A DNA stretch of 64,000 nucleotides from Deinococcus grandis (GTDB taxonomy: Bacteria > Deinococcota > Deinococci > Deinococcales > Deinococcaceae): NCBI RefSeq assembly GCF_001485435.1, contig NZ_BCMS01000001.1, positions 2,613,501 to 2,677,500 on the forward strand, written 5' to 3'. This document shows positions 1 through 14,896 of the stretch, piece after piece (the stretch's first letter is position 1; each line of letters opens with the position of its first letter). Below the pieces are notes generated by a model that saw nothing but the letters and a program-made list of their open reading frames with translations, made no database searches and was not told the origin of the DNA. The position numbers and the translations under genes are program-made.

Positions 1-2540
<2,540 letters not shown>

Positions 2541-2554
2541 GGTTCCTCGCCTTG

Positions 2555-2586
2555 AACCCCCCTGCCCCCTGTGGGTGGGGGGTTTT
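2555..2586 (+). terminator. Rho-independent terminator after rpoC
   Basis: An AACCCCCC arm and a GGGGGGTTTT arm flank an inner CCC/GGG pairing, giving a GC-rich hairpin followed by four T, 15 bp after the rpoC stop codon. Confidence 0.85.
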
Positions 2587-2603
2587 GCATCGTCTGTTCG
2601 GGG

Positions 2604-2849
2604 TCACCTCTCCCCCGTTCGGGCACAGGAGTCGTCGGTGGGACAGTTCTCCCCTGGACCATTCCCCAGTGGATCAGCCATGGATGGCGCGTCGTCGGTG
2701 GGCAGCGTCTCCAGCAGCCACACGAGGTGCCCCGGCGCGGTCAGCAGGTCGGTGGGCAGGAGGGGCAGCACCCGGTCCCAGGTGGGCGGCGCGAGCAGCA
2801 GCGCGGCGGTCCCGAGGCGGAGGGCGGCGGCGGTCAGGACGGTACTCAT
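2604..2849 (-). CDS. Small hypothetical protein (81 aa)
   Basis: I do not recognise this protein. It starts with ATG preceded by a GGGGGA purine run at a usable distance, and ends with TGA just beyond the rpoC terminator. The N-terminal ~20 residues are Ala/Leu-rich and hydrophobic (TAAALRLGTAALLLAPP), then come Pro-Thr-Asp units (LPTDLL, LPTDDA, CPTDDS) and a polar tail. It lies between two convergent terminators, so it would need its own promoter; none is obvious. It could be a real small protein or a chance open frame in GC-rich DNA. Confidence 0.4.
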   Translation of the reverse strand: MSTVLTAAALRLGTAALLLAPPTWDRVLPLLPTDLLTAPGHLVWLLETLPTDDAPSMADPLGNGPGENCPTDDSCARTGER

Positions 2850-2947
2850 GGATCAGTCCCCCGAGGCTCCGTGAATGCGGAGTCGGGGTTCATGACACGC
2901 CCGCACCCGTGACCACGCCGTGCCCGGCACGTGACCGCGAAGCACGG

Positions 2948-2982
2948 AAACGGGAGGGGCCGCGCGGCGCGACTCCCTCCCG
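2948..2982 (-). terminator. Terminator after the Snf2 helicase gene
   Basis: A perfect 8-bp stem (CGGGAGGG at 2951-2958 with CCCTCCCG at 2975-2982) is followed on the minus strand by TTT, 17 bp beyond the helicase stop codon. Confidence 0.6.
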
Positions 2983-2998
2983 GACCGTCGGGACGGGT

Positions 2999-7386
<4,388 letters not shown>

Positions 7387-7390
<4 letters not shown>

Positions 7391-7470
7391 CGGGCCCCCG
7401 CGTGGACACCTGCGTCAGGCGTCCACCCCTGCGGGCGGGACGGAATGACCATCACGACGGGAACAAACAC
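7387..7470 (-). CDS. Leaderless 27-codon ORF overlapping the helicase start
   Basis: A GTG codon 7 nt downstream of TACACT opens a 27-codon frame (MFVPVVMVIPSRPQGW...). Its TGA stop overlaps the helicase ATG in the string ATGA. The helicase start has no Shine-Dalgarno of its own, so terminating ribosomes may re-initiate there. The peptide itself resembles nothing I know. It could equally be untranslated leader. Confidence 0.35.
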
Positions 7471-7477
7471 GCCCTCC

Positions 7478-7483
7478 AGTGTA
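7478..7483 (-). promoter_or_regulatory. -10 element TACACT upstream of the helicase unit
   Basis: TACACT lies 7 nt before the GTG of the 27-codon ORF and about 90 nt before the helicase ATG. It is the only good -10 hexamer I see upstream of that gene. Confidence 0.5.
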
Positions 7484-7619
7484 CCGCGCCCCACCTGATC
7501 CTGAATCCGCAGTCCAGCACAGAGCGGCGGGTCGGCTGGACAGCTGTCCGAACCCCACCACCCCGCAGCGCGCCGGGCGGGACGGTGAACACCCCCTCCA
7601 CCCCGTCCGGCGGCGCGGT

Positions 7620-8738
7620 TCAGCGGGCCTGGATGCGCCAGACGCGGCCCTCGCCGTCGTCGGTCAGCAGGAGCGACCCGTCCGCCGCGACCGCCAGATC
7701 GACCGGGCGGCCCACCACGGTCTGCCCGCGCAGGAAGCCGGTCAGGAAGTCCGTGACCCGCCCGGTCTGCGGGTCGATGGTGATCACCTTGTAGCCGCTC
7801 TTCTCGCTGCGGTTCCAGCTGCCGTGCAGCGCCACGAACATCTGTCCGCGGTACGTGGCGGGGAAGGTCTTCCCGGTGTAGAACGCCAGGCCCAGCGGCG
7901 CGGAGTGCGCGGTGGTCAACGCGAAGGCGGGCGTGGCGGCCTTGCAGGTCTCGGCGGTCTTCTTCCCGAAATCCTTGTCCCACACCTGCGCCTGTCCGGG
8001 CTGGGTGGTGTAGCAGTACGGCCAGCCGTAGAACCCGCCCGGCTTGACCTTGTAGAACCCCTCGGGTGGGAGGTCGTCGCCCAGCTGGTCGCGGCCGTTG
8101 TTCGTGGCGTACAGCTGCCCGCCGAACCACTCGATCCCCACCGCGTTGCGCAGGCCCGTCGCGTAGGGTTTACCGTTTTTCCCATCCGCGTCGTACACCC
8201 AGATCGCGGCGCGTTTCGGGTCGCTTTCCTCGCACACGTTGCAGGTGCTGCCCACCGACACGTACATCCGCCCGTCCGGCCCGAACTCCACCGTGCGGGT
8301 CGAGTGGCCACCACCGCCCGGCAGGTCCACCAGTTTCGTGGGCGCGGCGCTGGCCTTCACGTCCCCGGCCCTGTACGGGAAGCGCACCACGCCGTCCGTG
8401 TTCGCCACGTACAGGAACCCGCCCCGGATGGCGAGCCCGTGCGGCTGGTTCAGCCCGCTGGCGAACACCTGCTTCCCGTCCGCCTTCCCGTCACGGTTGC
8501 GGTCCGGCAGGACGTACACGATCCCGGCGCCCGTGTCACTCAGCAGGACGTCCCCGTTGCTGGCGACCACCATGAAGCGCGGCTTCCTGAAGCCGTCCGC
8601 GTACAGGTTCACCTGAAATCCGGCGGGGACCTTGAGGCTCTGCGCCACGCCGGTGCTGCTCTGCGCGCAGCCGGTGCCCAGCAGGCCGAGGGTCGTGGCG
8701 GCCAGCGCCGCCGGGAAGGCCAGTCGAGTTAAGAGCAT
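7620..8738 (-). CDS. PQQ-type sorbosone/glucose dehydrogenase-like exported protein
   Basis: This 372-residue protein belongs to the soluble-glucose-dehydrogenase/L-sorbosone dehydrogenase beta-propeller family. An N-terminal hydrophobic signal (residues 4-24, ending LLGTGCAQS) gives export; the Cys suggests a lipoprotein, although the lipobox is not canonical. Propeller features include LNQPHGLAIRGG, FGPDGRMYVSVGS, VGIEWFGGQLYATNNGRDQ and YGWPYCY, and HGSWNRS near the C-terminus. Some Cys are paired (CNVCEESD). Members of the family oxidise sugars or related aldoses in the periplasm; whether this one binds PQQ cannot be told from sequence alone. An in-frame TGA lies five codons upstream of the ATG, so this start is forced, though the GGAGG lies unusually close to it. 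The third codon is TTA, rare in this genome. Confidence 0.85.
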   Translation of the reverse strand: MLLTRLAFPAALAATTLGLLGTGCAQSSTGVAQSLKVPAGFQVNLYADGFRKPRFMVVASNGDVLLSDTGAGIVYVLPDRNRDGKADGKQVFASGLNQPHGLAIRGGFLYVANTDGVVRFPYRAGDVKASAAPTKLVDLPGGGGHSTRTVEFGPDGRMYVSVGSTCNVCEESDPKRAAIWVYDADGKNGKPYATGLRNAVGIEWFGGQLYATNNGRDQLGDDLPPEGFYKVKPGGFYGWPYCYTTQPGQAQVWDKDFGKKTAETCKAATPAFALTTAHSAPLGLAFYTGKTFPATYRGQMFVALHGSWNRSEKSGYKVITIDPQTGRVTDFLTGFLRGQTVVGRPVDLAVAADGSLLLTDDGEGRVWRIQAR

Positions 8739-8816
8739 GCCTCCAGCAGATCAGCCGCTCATGAGCCCGGCATACCGGTGCGCTCAAGTGCGGCTTCACG
8801 GGCCGGAGTGTCCGGA

Positions 8817-9098
8817 TCAGGTGTCGAACTTGCTGAGCACCTGCTCGGTGCGCGCACTCTTGACGCGGTTCACGAGCCGTTCGTGTTCGTGCCGGTCGCG
8901 CAGGCTCTTGGAGAGGGTCAGGGTGCTGGCGGTCAGGAACAGGGTGCCCATGTACAGGTAGCCCTTGATCCACCAGTCCACCGGGATGAAGTAGATGCCC
9001 AGGATCATCAGGCCCAGCGCGGTCGTGAACGCGATCCAGATGAAACTCAGCCAGGCGGGGGAATCACCGACGATATCCGGGTTGCTGAACTGCGTCAT
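8817..9098 (-). CDS. YiaA/YiaB two-helix domain membrane protein
   Basis: This is a 93-residue inner-membrane protein with two hydrophobic helices (WLSFIWIAFTTALGLMILGIY and, after the DWWIKGY turn, LYMGTLFLTASTLTL), followed by a charged cytoplasmic tail. The pattern of a short polar N-terminus, two helices, a GIY-x-hydrophobic-D-WWxKGY link and a basic end matches the YiaA/B family, whose function is not established. A longer frame exists upstream, but the chosen ATG has AGGAGG 8 nt before it, which decides the start. Confidence 0.85.
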   Translation of the reverse strand: MTQFSNPDIVGDSPAWLSFIWIAFTTALGLMILGIYFIPVDWWIKGYLYMGTLFLTASTLTLSKSLRDRHEHERLVNRVKSARTEQVLSKFDT

Positions 9099-9321
9099 GG
9101 GGACAACCTCCTGTGACGGGCCCTGCGGACTGTGACGGGCACTGCCGAGGATTCTGCCGTGACGGGCACGCGCTGCGCCGCTCACGTGCCCTTGCGCCGT
9201 TCCGGCCGGGCATGCTGGTGACCCGCCGCCCAGCTCGCCTCAGCATAGGAGCGGGACAGCCGTCCCACTCCGGCTTCTGAACGCACTGCAAAAAAGCCGC
9301 TCCGCCCCTCTCCCAGACACG

Positions 9322-9351
9322 AAAAAGCCACCCCAGTTCAGGGCAGCTTTT
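9322..9351 (-). terminator. Terminator after aroA (probably bidirectional)
   Basis: AAAAGC pairs with GCTTTT and CCC with GGG around a short loop, with A- and T-runs on both sides. It ends 15 bp beyond the aroA stop. The remaining ~220 bp up to the YiaA/B-like gene hold nothing else I can identify. Confidence 0.75.
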
Positions 9352-9365
9352 CGGTCGCCTGCCCG

Positions 9366-10691
9366 TCAGGCGCGCGTGGCTTCCGGGTACTCGAACCTCG
9401 CCCCGAGCGTTTCGAGGTGACGGAAGAACATGGGGTAGCTCTTGCGGATGTGGTGCGCGCCCGTGATGCGGATGGGGGCCTGCGCACTCAGGCCCAGCAC
9501 GGTCAGCAGCATGATCATGCGGTGGTCGCCGTGCCCGTCCGCCGTGACGCCCCCGGCGAGGCTGGGCGTGCCCGTGACGGTCAGGCTGTTCTGCGTCTCC
9601 GTGACGGTCAGGCCCAGGCGCTGGAGTTCGCGGCGCGTGTCGCTGATGCGGTCGCATTCCTTCAGGCGCAGCGTGTACACGTTCTCCCAGGTGGTCGTGC
9701 CGTCCGCCAGCGCCGCCGCCCCCGTCAGGGCCTGCACGGCGTCCGTGAAGCCGTCCCCGTCGCGCGTGACCGCGTGCAGGGGCCGCCCGCCCCGCACGGT
9801 CAGCACGTCCCCGTCCCGCACGATGTCCGCGCCCATCTCGCGCAGCACCGCCACCGCCTCCCGCTCGCCCTGAAGGTCCTGCTCGCGCAGGTTCGACAGG
9901 CGCACCTCGCCGGGCCGCGTGACCGCCGCCGCCAGGATCGCCGCGCTGCCCGGGTAATCCCCCGGCACCAGCACCCGCCCCGCCCGGAACGCCTGCCCAC
10001 CCGGAATCGAGATGCGGCTCAGGTCGTCACTGGCCGACGCCTGCACCCCGAACGCCGCCAGCGTGTCCAGCGTCTGCCGCAGCGGCGCGTGACTCTTAAT
10101 GTCCCCCGTCAGGCGCAACTCCAGCCCGTCCGGGAGCAGCGGCCCCAGGAACATCAACGCCGACGCGTACTGACTGCTGCGCTCCGCACTGACCTCCACC
10201 ACCCCGCCCCGCACCGGCCCCGAGATGGACAGCGGGAACATGCCGTCGCGGCTCTGCACCCGTGCCCCCAGGCGCGACAGGGCCTCCAGCAGATCCCCCT
10301 GCGGCCGCCGCCCCAGCGAGTCCGGGTAGTCCGTCACGAACGCCGTCCCGGTCGTCAGGGCCGCCACACCCATCAGGAACCGCGCCACCGCCCCCGCATT
10401 CCCCGGATTCAGCGTCACACCCGAGCGCGGACTGCTCCCGAATCCACGGATCACCGCGTCCCCGCCCACCAGCTCCACGCCCGCGCCCCAGTCCTCCAGG
10501 CACCGCAGCATCGCCCCGGCATCCTCACTGGTCGCCACGCCCACCACCCGCGACTCCCCCTCCGCCAGCGCCGCCGCCAGCAGGTACCGCGTCGTGTAAT
10601 TCTTACTCGGCTGCGCCCGCAACTCCCCCCGCAACTCCGCGGCGGGATGCACGATCACGTCAAACTTCTCCGGCAGGCCATCCGCACTCAT
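9366..10691 (-). CDS. aroA: 5-enolpyruvylshikimate-3-phosphate synthase
   Basis: The enzyme joins shikimate-3-phosphate and phosphoenolpyruvate in the sixth step of the shikimate pathway, in the cytoplasm. The 441-residue product has the expected two inside-out domains. Family motifs are PSKNYTTRYLLAAALAEG (near residue 29, with the PEP/S3P-binding Lys), LNPGNAGAVARFLMG (the GNAGT-type loop), ERSSQYASALMFLGPLL, YTLRLKECDRISDTRREL and GDHRMIMLLTVLGL. Length is normal. The gene stands alone, with a -10 hexamer 6 nt before the ATG and its own terminator. The first loop reads GNAGAV where GNAGTA is usual, a modest departure that could affect ligand binding. Confidence 0.95.
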   Translation of the reverse strand: MSADGLPEKFDVIVHPAAELRGELRAQPSKNYTTRYLLAAALAEGESRVVGVATSEDAGAMLRCLEDWGAGVELVGGDAVIRGFGSSPRSGVTLNPGNAGAVARFLMGVAALTTGTAFVTDYPDSLGRRPQGDLLEALSRLGARVQSRDGMFPLSISGPVRGGVVEVSAERSSQYASALMFLGPLLPDGLELRLTGDIKSHAPLRQTLDTLAAFGVQASASDDLSRISIPGGQAFRAGRVLVPGDYPGSAAILAAAVTRPGEVRLSNLREQDLQGEREAVAVLREMGADIVRDGDVLTVRGGRPLHAVTRDGDGFTDAVQALTGAAALADGTTTWENVYTLRLKECDRISDTRRELQRLGLTVTETQNSLTVTGTPSLAGGVTADGHGDHRMIMLLTVLGLSAQAPIRITGAHHIRKSYPMFFRHLETLGARFEYPEATRA

Positions 10692-10697
10692 GGGGCC

Positions 10698-10703
10698 AGC
10701 GTA
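10698..10703 (-). promoter_or_regulatory. -10 element TACGCT for aroA
   Basis: Spaced 6 nt from the aroA ATG, which implies a leaderless transcript. Confidence 0.55.
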
Positions 10704-10788
10704 GCCCGCACGCCCACACCACGCCGGGACGCTGTACAGGAGGGGGAGTGGGTTGTGGGAAGTGGGAAGGGAGGCTGCTGCGCAGCGG

Positions 10789-10857
10789 GACCCCTCTGCT
10801 TCGCAGCTGTGCCAGTCAGTCGCCTACGGCGACAGCTCCCCTCAAAGGGGAGCCAGG
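10789..10857. repeat. Short palindromic intergenic repeat, copy A
   Basis: The core GCTCCCCTCAAAGGGGAGC is an 8-bp stem with a 3-nt loop, preceded by an ACCCCTCTGCTTCGC-type segment with further small hairpins. Related copies lie at 20790-20841 and 22044-22109. The IS66 element is inserted just 17 bp further on. Confidence 0.7.
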
Positions 10858-10873
10858 AGAGCACGCTTCTGCC

Positions 10874-10898
10874 AAGGCGAGGTAACTGCTCAGCAGGG
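10874..10898. repeat. Left end of IS66 element: target duplication plus terminal inverted repeat
   Basis: AAGGCGAG (10874-10881) is the 8-bp target duplication. GTAACTGCTCAGCAGGG (10882-10898) is the 17-bp terminal repeat, perfectly inverted at the other end. Confidence 0.95.
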
Positions 10899-12348
10899 TG
10901 ATTTTCCGGAGTCGATTGGGTAAGGTGGACCATCAGCGAGGTCCCCTGCCCAAACTGCAAACGACTCGAGGCACGCGTCCGTGAACTCGAAGCCCAGCTC
11001 GCTGAGGTGCTGACTGAACTTCGCACCATCAAAGCTCAACTGGCCCGAAACAGCACCACATCCAGTCAGCCTCCCAGTCAGGACAAGCCCTGGCAGCCCA
11101 AGAGTGAGCGCCAGAAGACCGGCCGGTCTTCTGGCGCTCAACCCGATCACCCCGGCAAGACCCTCAAGATGTCCGCGCATCCCGACGTCATCGTCGATCT
11201 CCCGGTGACGGGACACTGCACCTGCGGGCAGGCCTGGGATGACGTTCCAGTCGACACCCAGGTCGCTCGACAGGTTCATGACCTCCCCGACCTCCACCTT
11301 CAGGTCACCGAATACCGCGCCGACGTCAAGATCTGCCCTGGATGTCGTTCCCGGCAGCGAGCACCCTTCCCCACGCACGTCACGGCTCAGGTGCAATACG
11401 GTCCACGGGTCCACGCCTTGACGGTGTATCTGAACGTGGCGCACTTCGTGCCCCTCGAACGCACCAGTGAAATCCTGCACGCGGTCTGCGGAGCACGCCC
11501 GAGTGATGGCACCATCGCGCTGAACCTGAATCTGGCAGCGGAGCGACTGCAGGACTTTGAAGGGCGACTCAGGACAGCCCTGACACATCAACCGGTGCTG
11601 CATGCAGATGAGACCGGCAGCCCGGTGAACGGGAAGCTGCACTGGATGCATGTCGTGAGCTGCGCGCAGCTCACGTTCTACGGCCAGCATGCCCGGCGCG
11701 GCCTCGCGGCACTGGAGCACATGAAGGTCCTGCCGAAGTACACCGGCATCCTGGTCCACGACGCCTGGAGCTCGTACTTCAAACTTCCGGCACAGCATGC
11801 CCTGTGCGGAGCTCATCTGTTGCGGGAGCTGCGGGGATTGGCCGAACACCATGGGCAGGTGTGGGCTGGCGCACTTCGGGAATCGCTGAGGACGGTGTAT
11901 CACGACCTGAACGCCGGGACGCTGAGCCCAGAGGCCCGCACGGCGTTTGAACGGCGATTTGATGAACTGCTTGAGGAGGGCTTGCTGGCCAACCCAGCCG
12001 CGCCGCCCGTTCCAGGGCGACGCGGTCCGACGAAGCAGTCACATGGGCGGAATCTGGCGTTGCGGTGCCAGCAGCACCGCGCAGCGGTGCTGCTGTTCCT
12101 ACATGACTGCCGAGTGCCGTTTGATAACAATCAGGCGGAGCGGGACGTGCGGGCATGGTGCGTGAAACGCAAGGTATCTGGAGGATTCCGGTCCGAGGAG
12201 GGTGGGTGCAATTTCGCTCGGATCAGGAGTTACATTTCCACGTTGCAGAAGCAAGGTCTCAGCGTCTGGGAGGGCTTGGTCAGCGTGTTCACGGGTGACG
12301 TGCTCATGCCTAACTTCAACCCCTGAGCTTGCCCTGCTGAGCAGTTAC
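10882..12348 (+). mobile_element. Complete IS66-family insertion sequence (1467 bp)
   Basis: The element has perfect 17-bp terminal inverted repeats, is flanked by identical 8-bp direct repeats (the duplication length typical of IS66), and carries one intact DDE transposase. There are no accessory TnpA/TnpB frames, which fits the single-gene ISBst12-like subgroup. Perfect ends and perfect target duplications suggest a recent insertion. It landed in non-coding, repeat-rich DNA between aroA and the four-gene lipid-like operon, so it breaks no recognisable gene. Confidence 0.95.
10932..12326 (+). CDS. IS66-family DDE transposase
   Basis: The protein catalyses cut-and-paste or copy-paste movement of the element. 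An N-terminal zinc-like CPNCKRLEARVRELEAQL coiled coil precedes a proline-rich linker and a second CxxC (ICPGCRS). The DDE triad is in VLHADETG, GILVHDAWSS and NNQAERDVRAW; the KRKVSGGFRS signature follows the Glu. The first GTG in the frame is at 11007, but the conserved CPNC/coiled-coil segment lies upstream of it in the same open frame. The best start I can offer is ATC at 10932, preceded by AAGGTGG. ATC would be a rare initiator, so the N-terminus (464 aa as given) is uncertain. Confidence 0.85.
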   Translation: MSEVPCPNCKRLEARVRELEAQLAEVLTELRTIKAQLARNSTTSSQPPSQDKPWQPKSERQKTGRSSGAQPDHPGKTLKMSAHPDVIVDLPVTGHCTCGQAWDDVPVDTQVARQVHDLPDLHLQVTEYRADVKICPGCRSRQRAPFPTHVTAQVQYGPRVHALTVYLNVAHFVPLERTSEILHAVCGARPSDGTIALNLNLAAERLQDFEGRLRTALTHQPVLHADETGSPVNGKLHWMHVVSCAQLTFYGQHARRGLAALEHMKVLPKYTGILVHDAWSSYFKLPAQHALCGAHLLRELRGLAEHHGQVWAGALRESLRTVYHDLNAGTLSPEARTAFERRFDELLEEGLLANPAAPPVPGRRGPTKQSHGRNLALRCQQHRAAVLLFLHDCRVPFDNNQAERDVRAWCVKRKVSGGFRSEEGGCNFARIRSYISTLQKQGLSVWEGLVSVFTGDVLMPNFNP

Positions 12349-12356
12349 AAGGCGAG
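12332..12356. repeat. Right end of IS66 element: terminal inverted repeat plus target duplication
   Basis: CCCTGCTGAGCAGTTAC (12332-12348) is the exact complement of the left end. AAGGCGAG (12349-12356) repeats the left target duplication. The 240 bp that follow hold short hairpins but no supported gene. Confidence 0.95.
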
Positions 12357-12538
12357 AAAAGTAAATCAGCGGCGCGAAGCGTCCCGCCACAGCTTCTGAC
12401 CGCTGACAGCCACCGGCCGTCGTGCGCGAAGCGCGCGGGCCTTGCGGGGGCGCGGAGGATGGCGTCGAAGCCGGACACGTCACCGTCCAACACCAACACG
12501 CCGCGCAGAAAGAAACTCTTGCCCAGTGCAACGCTGCT

Positions 12539-12563
12539 CCCCCTGCCCCTCTGGGGTAGGGGG
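12539..12563 (-). terminator. Candidate terminator of the four-gene operon
   Basis: CCCCCTGCCCC pairs with GGGGTAGGGGG across a 3-nt loop with one mismatch, 34 bp after the condensing-enzyme stop. No T-run follows, so this is only a likely terminator. Confidence 0.45.
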
Positions 12564-12596
12564 TTGGGGGGTGGGGCAACGCACAGACCAACCCCG

Positions 12597-13595
12597 TTAC
12601 AACTCCCAGATCACCCCACCCGCGATCAGCCCCGCCCCCGTGCCGACCAGCAGCGCCGTGTCCCCCTCCTTCAGCCGCCTCGCCTCCACCGCCTGATGCA
12701 GCGTGAGGGGGAGGCTGGCGGCGATGACGTTGCCCAGGGTGCGCAGGGTGACTTCGACCTGTTCCTCGGGCCAGTTGTAGCGGCGCAGCAGGTCGAGGCC
12801 CGCCTGACTGGCCTGGTGGGGGATGACGCGCGTGATGCCCGGCAGGCCGTGACTCAGGCCGGGTCGGAGGCGTTCGAGGAAGGGCGGGACGACGCGGCTG
12901 GCGAGTTTGAGGACTTGCAGGCCCTGCATGTCGAAGGTGAAGTCGGTGGGGGCGGCGCCGGGGTGGTTGGGGTGGCGGAGGGTGCCGCCGCCGCTGATGC
13001 GGGTGTGGTCGGCTCCGGCGGGGTGGGTTTCGATGCGGGTGGCGTGGAGGCCCTGGCTGGGGCGGGTGGGTGGGCCGAGGAGGATGGCGGCGGCGCCGTC
13101 GCCGATCAGGAGGGTGCTCTCGGGCTGGTGGGGGTTGAGGCCGACGCTGCCGCCCTCGCTGCTGATGATCAGGACGTGCCGCGCCTGTCCGGTGTGGATG
13201 AGCAGGGCAGCGTGCTGGAGGGCCAGCAGGAAGCTGAGGCAGGTGCCGTGCAGCGAGTAGGTGGCGGCGCCGCTGAGGCCGAGTTCGCGGGCGTAGAGGG
13301 CGGCGCCGTCGGGGATGGGTTGCAGCTGGCTGCCGCTGGCGTTCAGGAGGACGTCCACGTCGCCGATGTCCAGTCCGGCGCGGTTCAGGGCTTCGCGGGC
13401 GGCCTGCGTGCCGAGGGTCAGGGCGGTCTCGGTGCCGGAGAGCCAGCGGCGCTCGTGGACGCCGCTGCGTTTCAGGGCGACGGCTTCGGGCACGCCGCAC
13501 AGCCGGGCGACCTCGGCGGTGGGGACGCGTCGTTCGGGCAGGGCCTGCGCGGTGGCAAGGAGGCGCACGCCGAGGAAAGTGTCGTTTGGGTTCAT
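12597..13595 (-). CDS. Beta-ketoacyl-ACP synthase III / OleA-like condensing enzyme
   Basis: This is a 332-residue thiolase-fold enzyme of the FabH family that would form a C-C bond between acyl thioesters. The Cys-His-Asn triad is present: C119 in LHGTCLSF, H260 in VIPHQASQ and N289 in TLGNVIAASLP. The nucleophile context is GTC-L-S-F, not the usual CAGF of housekeeping FabH, and GDGAAAILLG is the conserved DGAAA motif. It is the last gene of a tight operon with an adenylate-forming ligase, a metallo-hydrolase and a reductase, which argues for a dedicated pathway and not for fatty acid initiation. The ATG at 13595 overlaps the ligase stop (ATGA). OleA-type head-to-head condensation is my inference from the neighbours. 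Confidence 0.85.
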   Translation of the reverse strand: MNPNDTFLGVRLLATAQALPERRVPTAEVARLCGVPEAVALKRSGVHERRWLSGTETALTLGTQAAREALNRAGLDIGDVDVLLNASGSQLQPIPDGAALYARELGLSGAATYSLHGTCLSFLLALQHAALLIHTGQARHVLIISSEGGSVGLNPHQPESTLLIGDGAAAILLGPPTRPSQGLHATRIETHPAGADHTRISGGGTLRHPNHPGAAPTDFTFDMQGLQVLKLASRVVPPFLERLRPGLSHGLPGITRVIPHQASQAGLDLLRRYNWPEEQVEVTLRTLGNVIAASLPLTLHQAVEARRLKEGDTALLVGTGAGLIAGGVIWEL

Positions 13596-14896
13596 TCGGG
13601 CCTCCAGCTGCGGGTGACGCGGCGGCGTTTCGTGCCGGGCGGGGGCGGGTCGAGGGGCCGGATATCGAGGGTGAGGCGCCCTGGGTCGGCGTGGCTGCGG
13701 TGCAGGGCGTCCCGGACGGCGCGCAGGGCGTGGGTCTGGGTGTCGGGCGTGTGCGGGTCGAGGTGCAGCGTGATCTGGTGGGGGCCGGTCTGGTCGGCGC
13801 GGTACTCGCGCAGGTCCGGCACGGCGGCCAGCGCGCCGCGCAGGAAGTCCGGCCAGACGGTCACCCTCTCCCCTGCCGTGCCCGGCAGGTGCAGGGCGTC
13901 GTCCTGCCGCCCGGCGATGCTGTGCAGGCGGCGCGCGGCCTGCCCGCAGGGGCACGGGTCGGGGTGGAGGCGCAGGGCGTCGTCGAGGCGGTGGCGGATG
14001 AACGGCTGCGCGCGGCGGCGCAGGTCGGTGATGACGGGGCGGTGCAGGCCGTCCCCCAGCGGTTCGAGGTCAAAATGGACGTGCGCCTCGTTCAGGTGCA
14101 GCGACCCGTGCGGGCACGGCAGGGCCAGCAGGCCCTCGGTGGCCTGATAGACCTGCACGACGTCCCCCCAGCCTCGCAGGGCGGCCTCGTCGTCGGGGTC
14201 GAGGACTTCCGCGACGCTGATCACGCGGGCGCGCAGCTGGATGCCGGTGCGGTGCAGGGCGCGCAGCACGCCGGGCGGCCCGACGAGCAGGGTGGGCGCG
14301 TACGCCTGGGCCTCGGCGGCCAGGTCGGGCAGGGGGCGCAGCAGGTCGAAGAAACGGAACTCCAGCTGGCGGCGGCGGACGCTGCGGTACAGGGGGCTGT
14401 CGGCCCGCAGGAAGAACGCGACCCGCTGCGGGCGCAGGAGGCCCCACAGGCCGCCGGGCAGCAGGTGGCGCAGGACGGTCCCGGCCCAGCGGGCCTGCTC
14501 GGCGCGGCTGACGAGGAAGACGCCCTGCGTGCCGCTCGTGCCGGTGGACAGGCCGACGGTGACCGGTCCGGCGGGCGTGGCGAGGGTGGGCGTGAAGTCG
14601 CGGGTGCGTTCCGCCTGTCGCCCGACCGCCAGCGCGCGGTCCAGCGTGACGCCCACGGTGTTCAGCGTGTCGAACGTGGCGAGCATGGCGGCCTTGTCGG
14701 TGGGGGGCAGGTCGCGCCAGCGGCCCAGGGGGAGTCCGGCGGCGCGGAAGCGGGCGGCGACGGCGGGGCTGTGCGCGGCCACCCAGCGCAGGTGATCGTG
14801 CGCGAGGCGGTCGTGGTGGCGGTCCAGCGCCGCGCGGCTGCGGAAGGTCAGGCGGGCGTCGTCCAGCGCGCCCAGCAGGGTCAGGACGACGCTCAA
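13592..14896 (-). CDS. Adenylate-forming ligase, F390 synthetase/PaaK-related
   Basis: This 434-residue protein resembles the short adenylate-forming family that includes coenzyme F390 synthetase and phenylacetate-CoA ligase; it would activate a carboxylate with ATP. Visible motifs are the Gly/Ser/Thr-rich P-loop equivalent GLSTGTSGTQG, the YQATEG motif (A5) and the FIRHRLDDALR (A7-like) region followed by a Cys cluster (DPCPCGQAARR) and GRQDDALHLPG. No peptidyl-carrier domain is attached. The start I choose is TTG at 14896, whose last two bases overlap the metallo-hydrolase TGA stop (string TTGA), with a GAGGG purine run upstream. No methanogen-type F390 chemistry is expected here; the true substrate is unknown, perhaps the product of the adjacent condensing enzyme. 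Confidence 0.85.
   Translation of the reverse strand: MSVVLTLLGALDDARLTFRSRAALDRHHDRLAHDHLRWVAAHSPAVAARFRAAGLPLGRWRDLPPTDKAAMLATFDTLNTVGVTLDRALAVGRQAERTRDFTPTLATPAGPVTVGLSTGTSGTQGVFLVSRAEQARWAGTVLRHLLPGGLWGLLRPQRVAFFLRADSPLYRSVRRRQLEFRFFDLLRPLPDLAAEAQAYAPTLLVGPPGVLRALHRTGIQLRARVISVAEVLDPDDEAALRGWGDVVQVYQATEGLLALPCPHGSLHLNEAHVHFDLEPLGDGLHRPVITDLRRRAQPFIRHRLDDALRLHPDPCPCGQAARRLHSIAGRQDDALHLPGTAGERVTVWPDFLRGALAAVPDLREYRADQTGPHQITLHLDPHTPDTQTHALRAVRDALHRSHADPGRLTLDIRPLDPPPPGTKRRRVTRSWRPE

Noticed and set aside
10721..10881. Possible riboswitch or small RNA in the aroA upstream region
   Set aside because: The visible stems are those of palindromic repeat copy A and match its other copies, and no conserved riboswitch core is seen.
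9417..10901. 494-codon plus-strand frame opposite aroA
   Set aside because: Its product is dominated by Arg, Gln, His and Pro, and it lies over a complete aroA.
12230..12499. Minus-strand frame that looks as if it were cut by the IS66 element
   Set aside because: Rejoining the frame across the target site gives a repeat-like Arg-rich peptide with no similarity, so I do not claim a broken gene.
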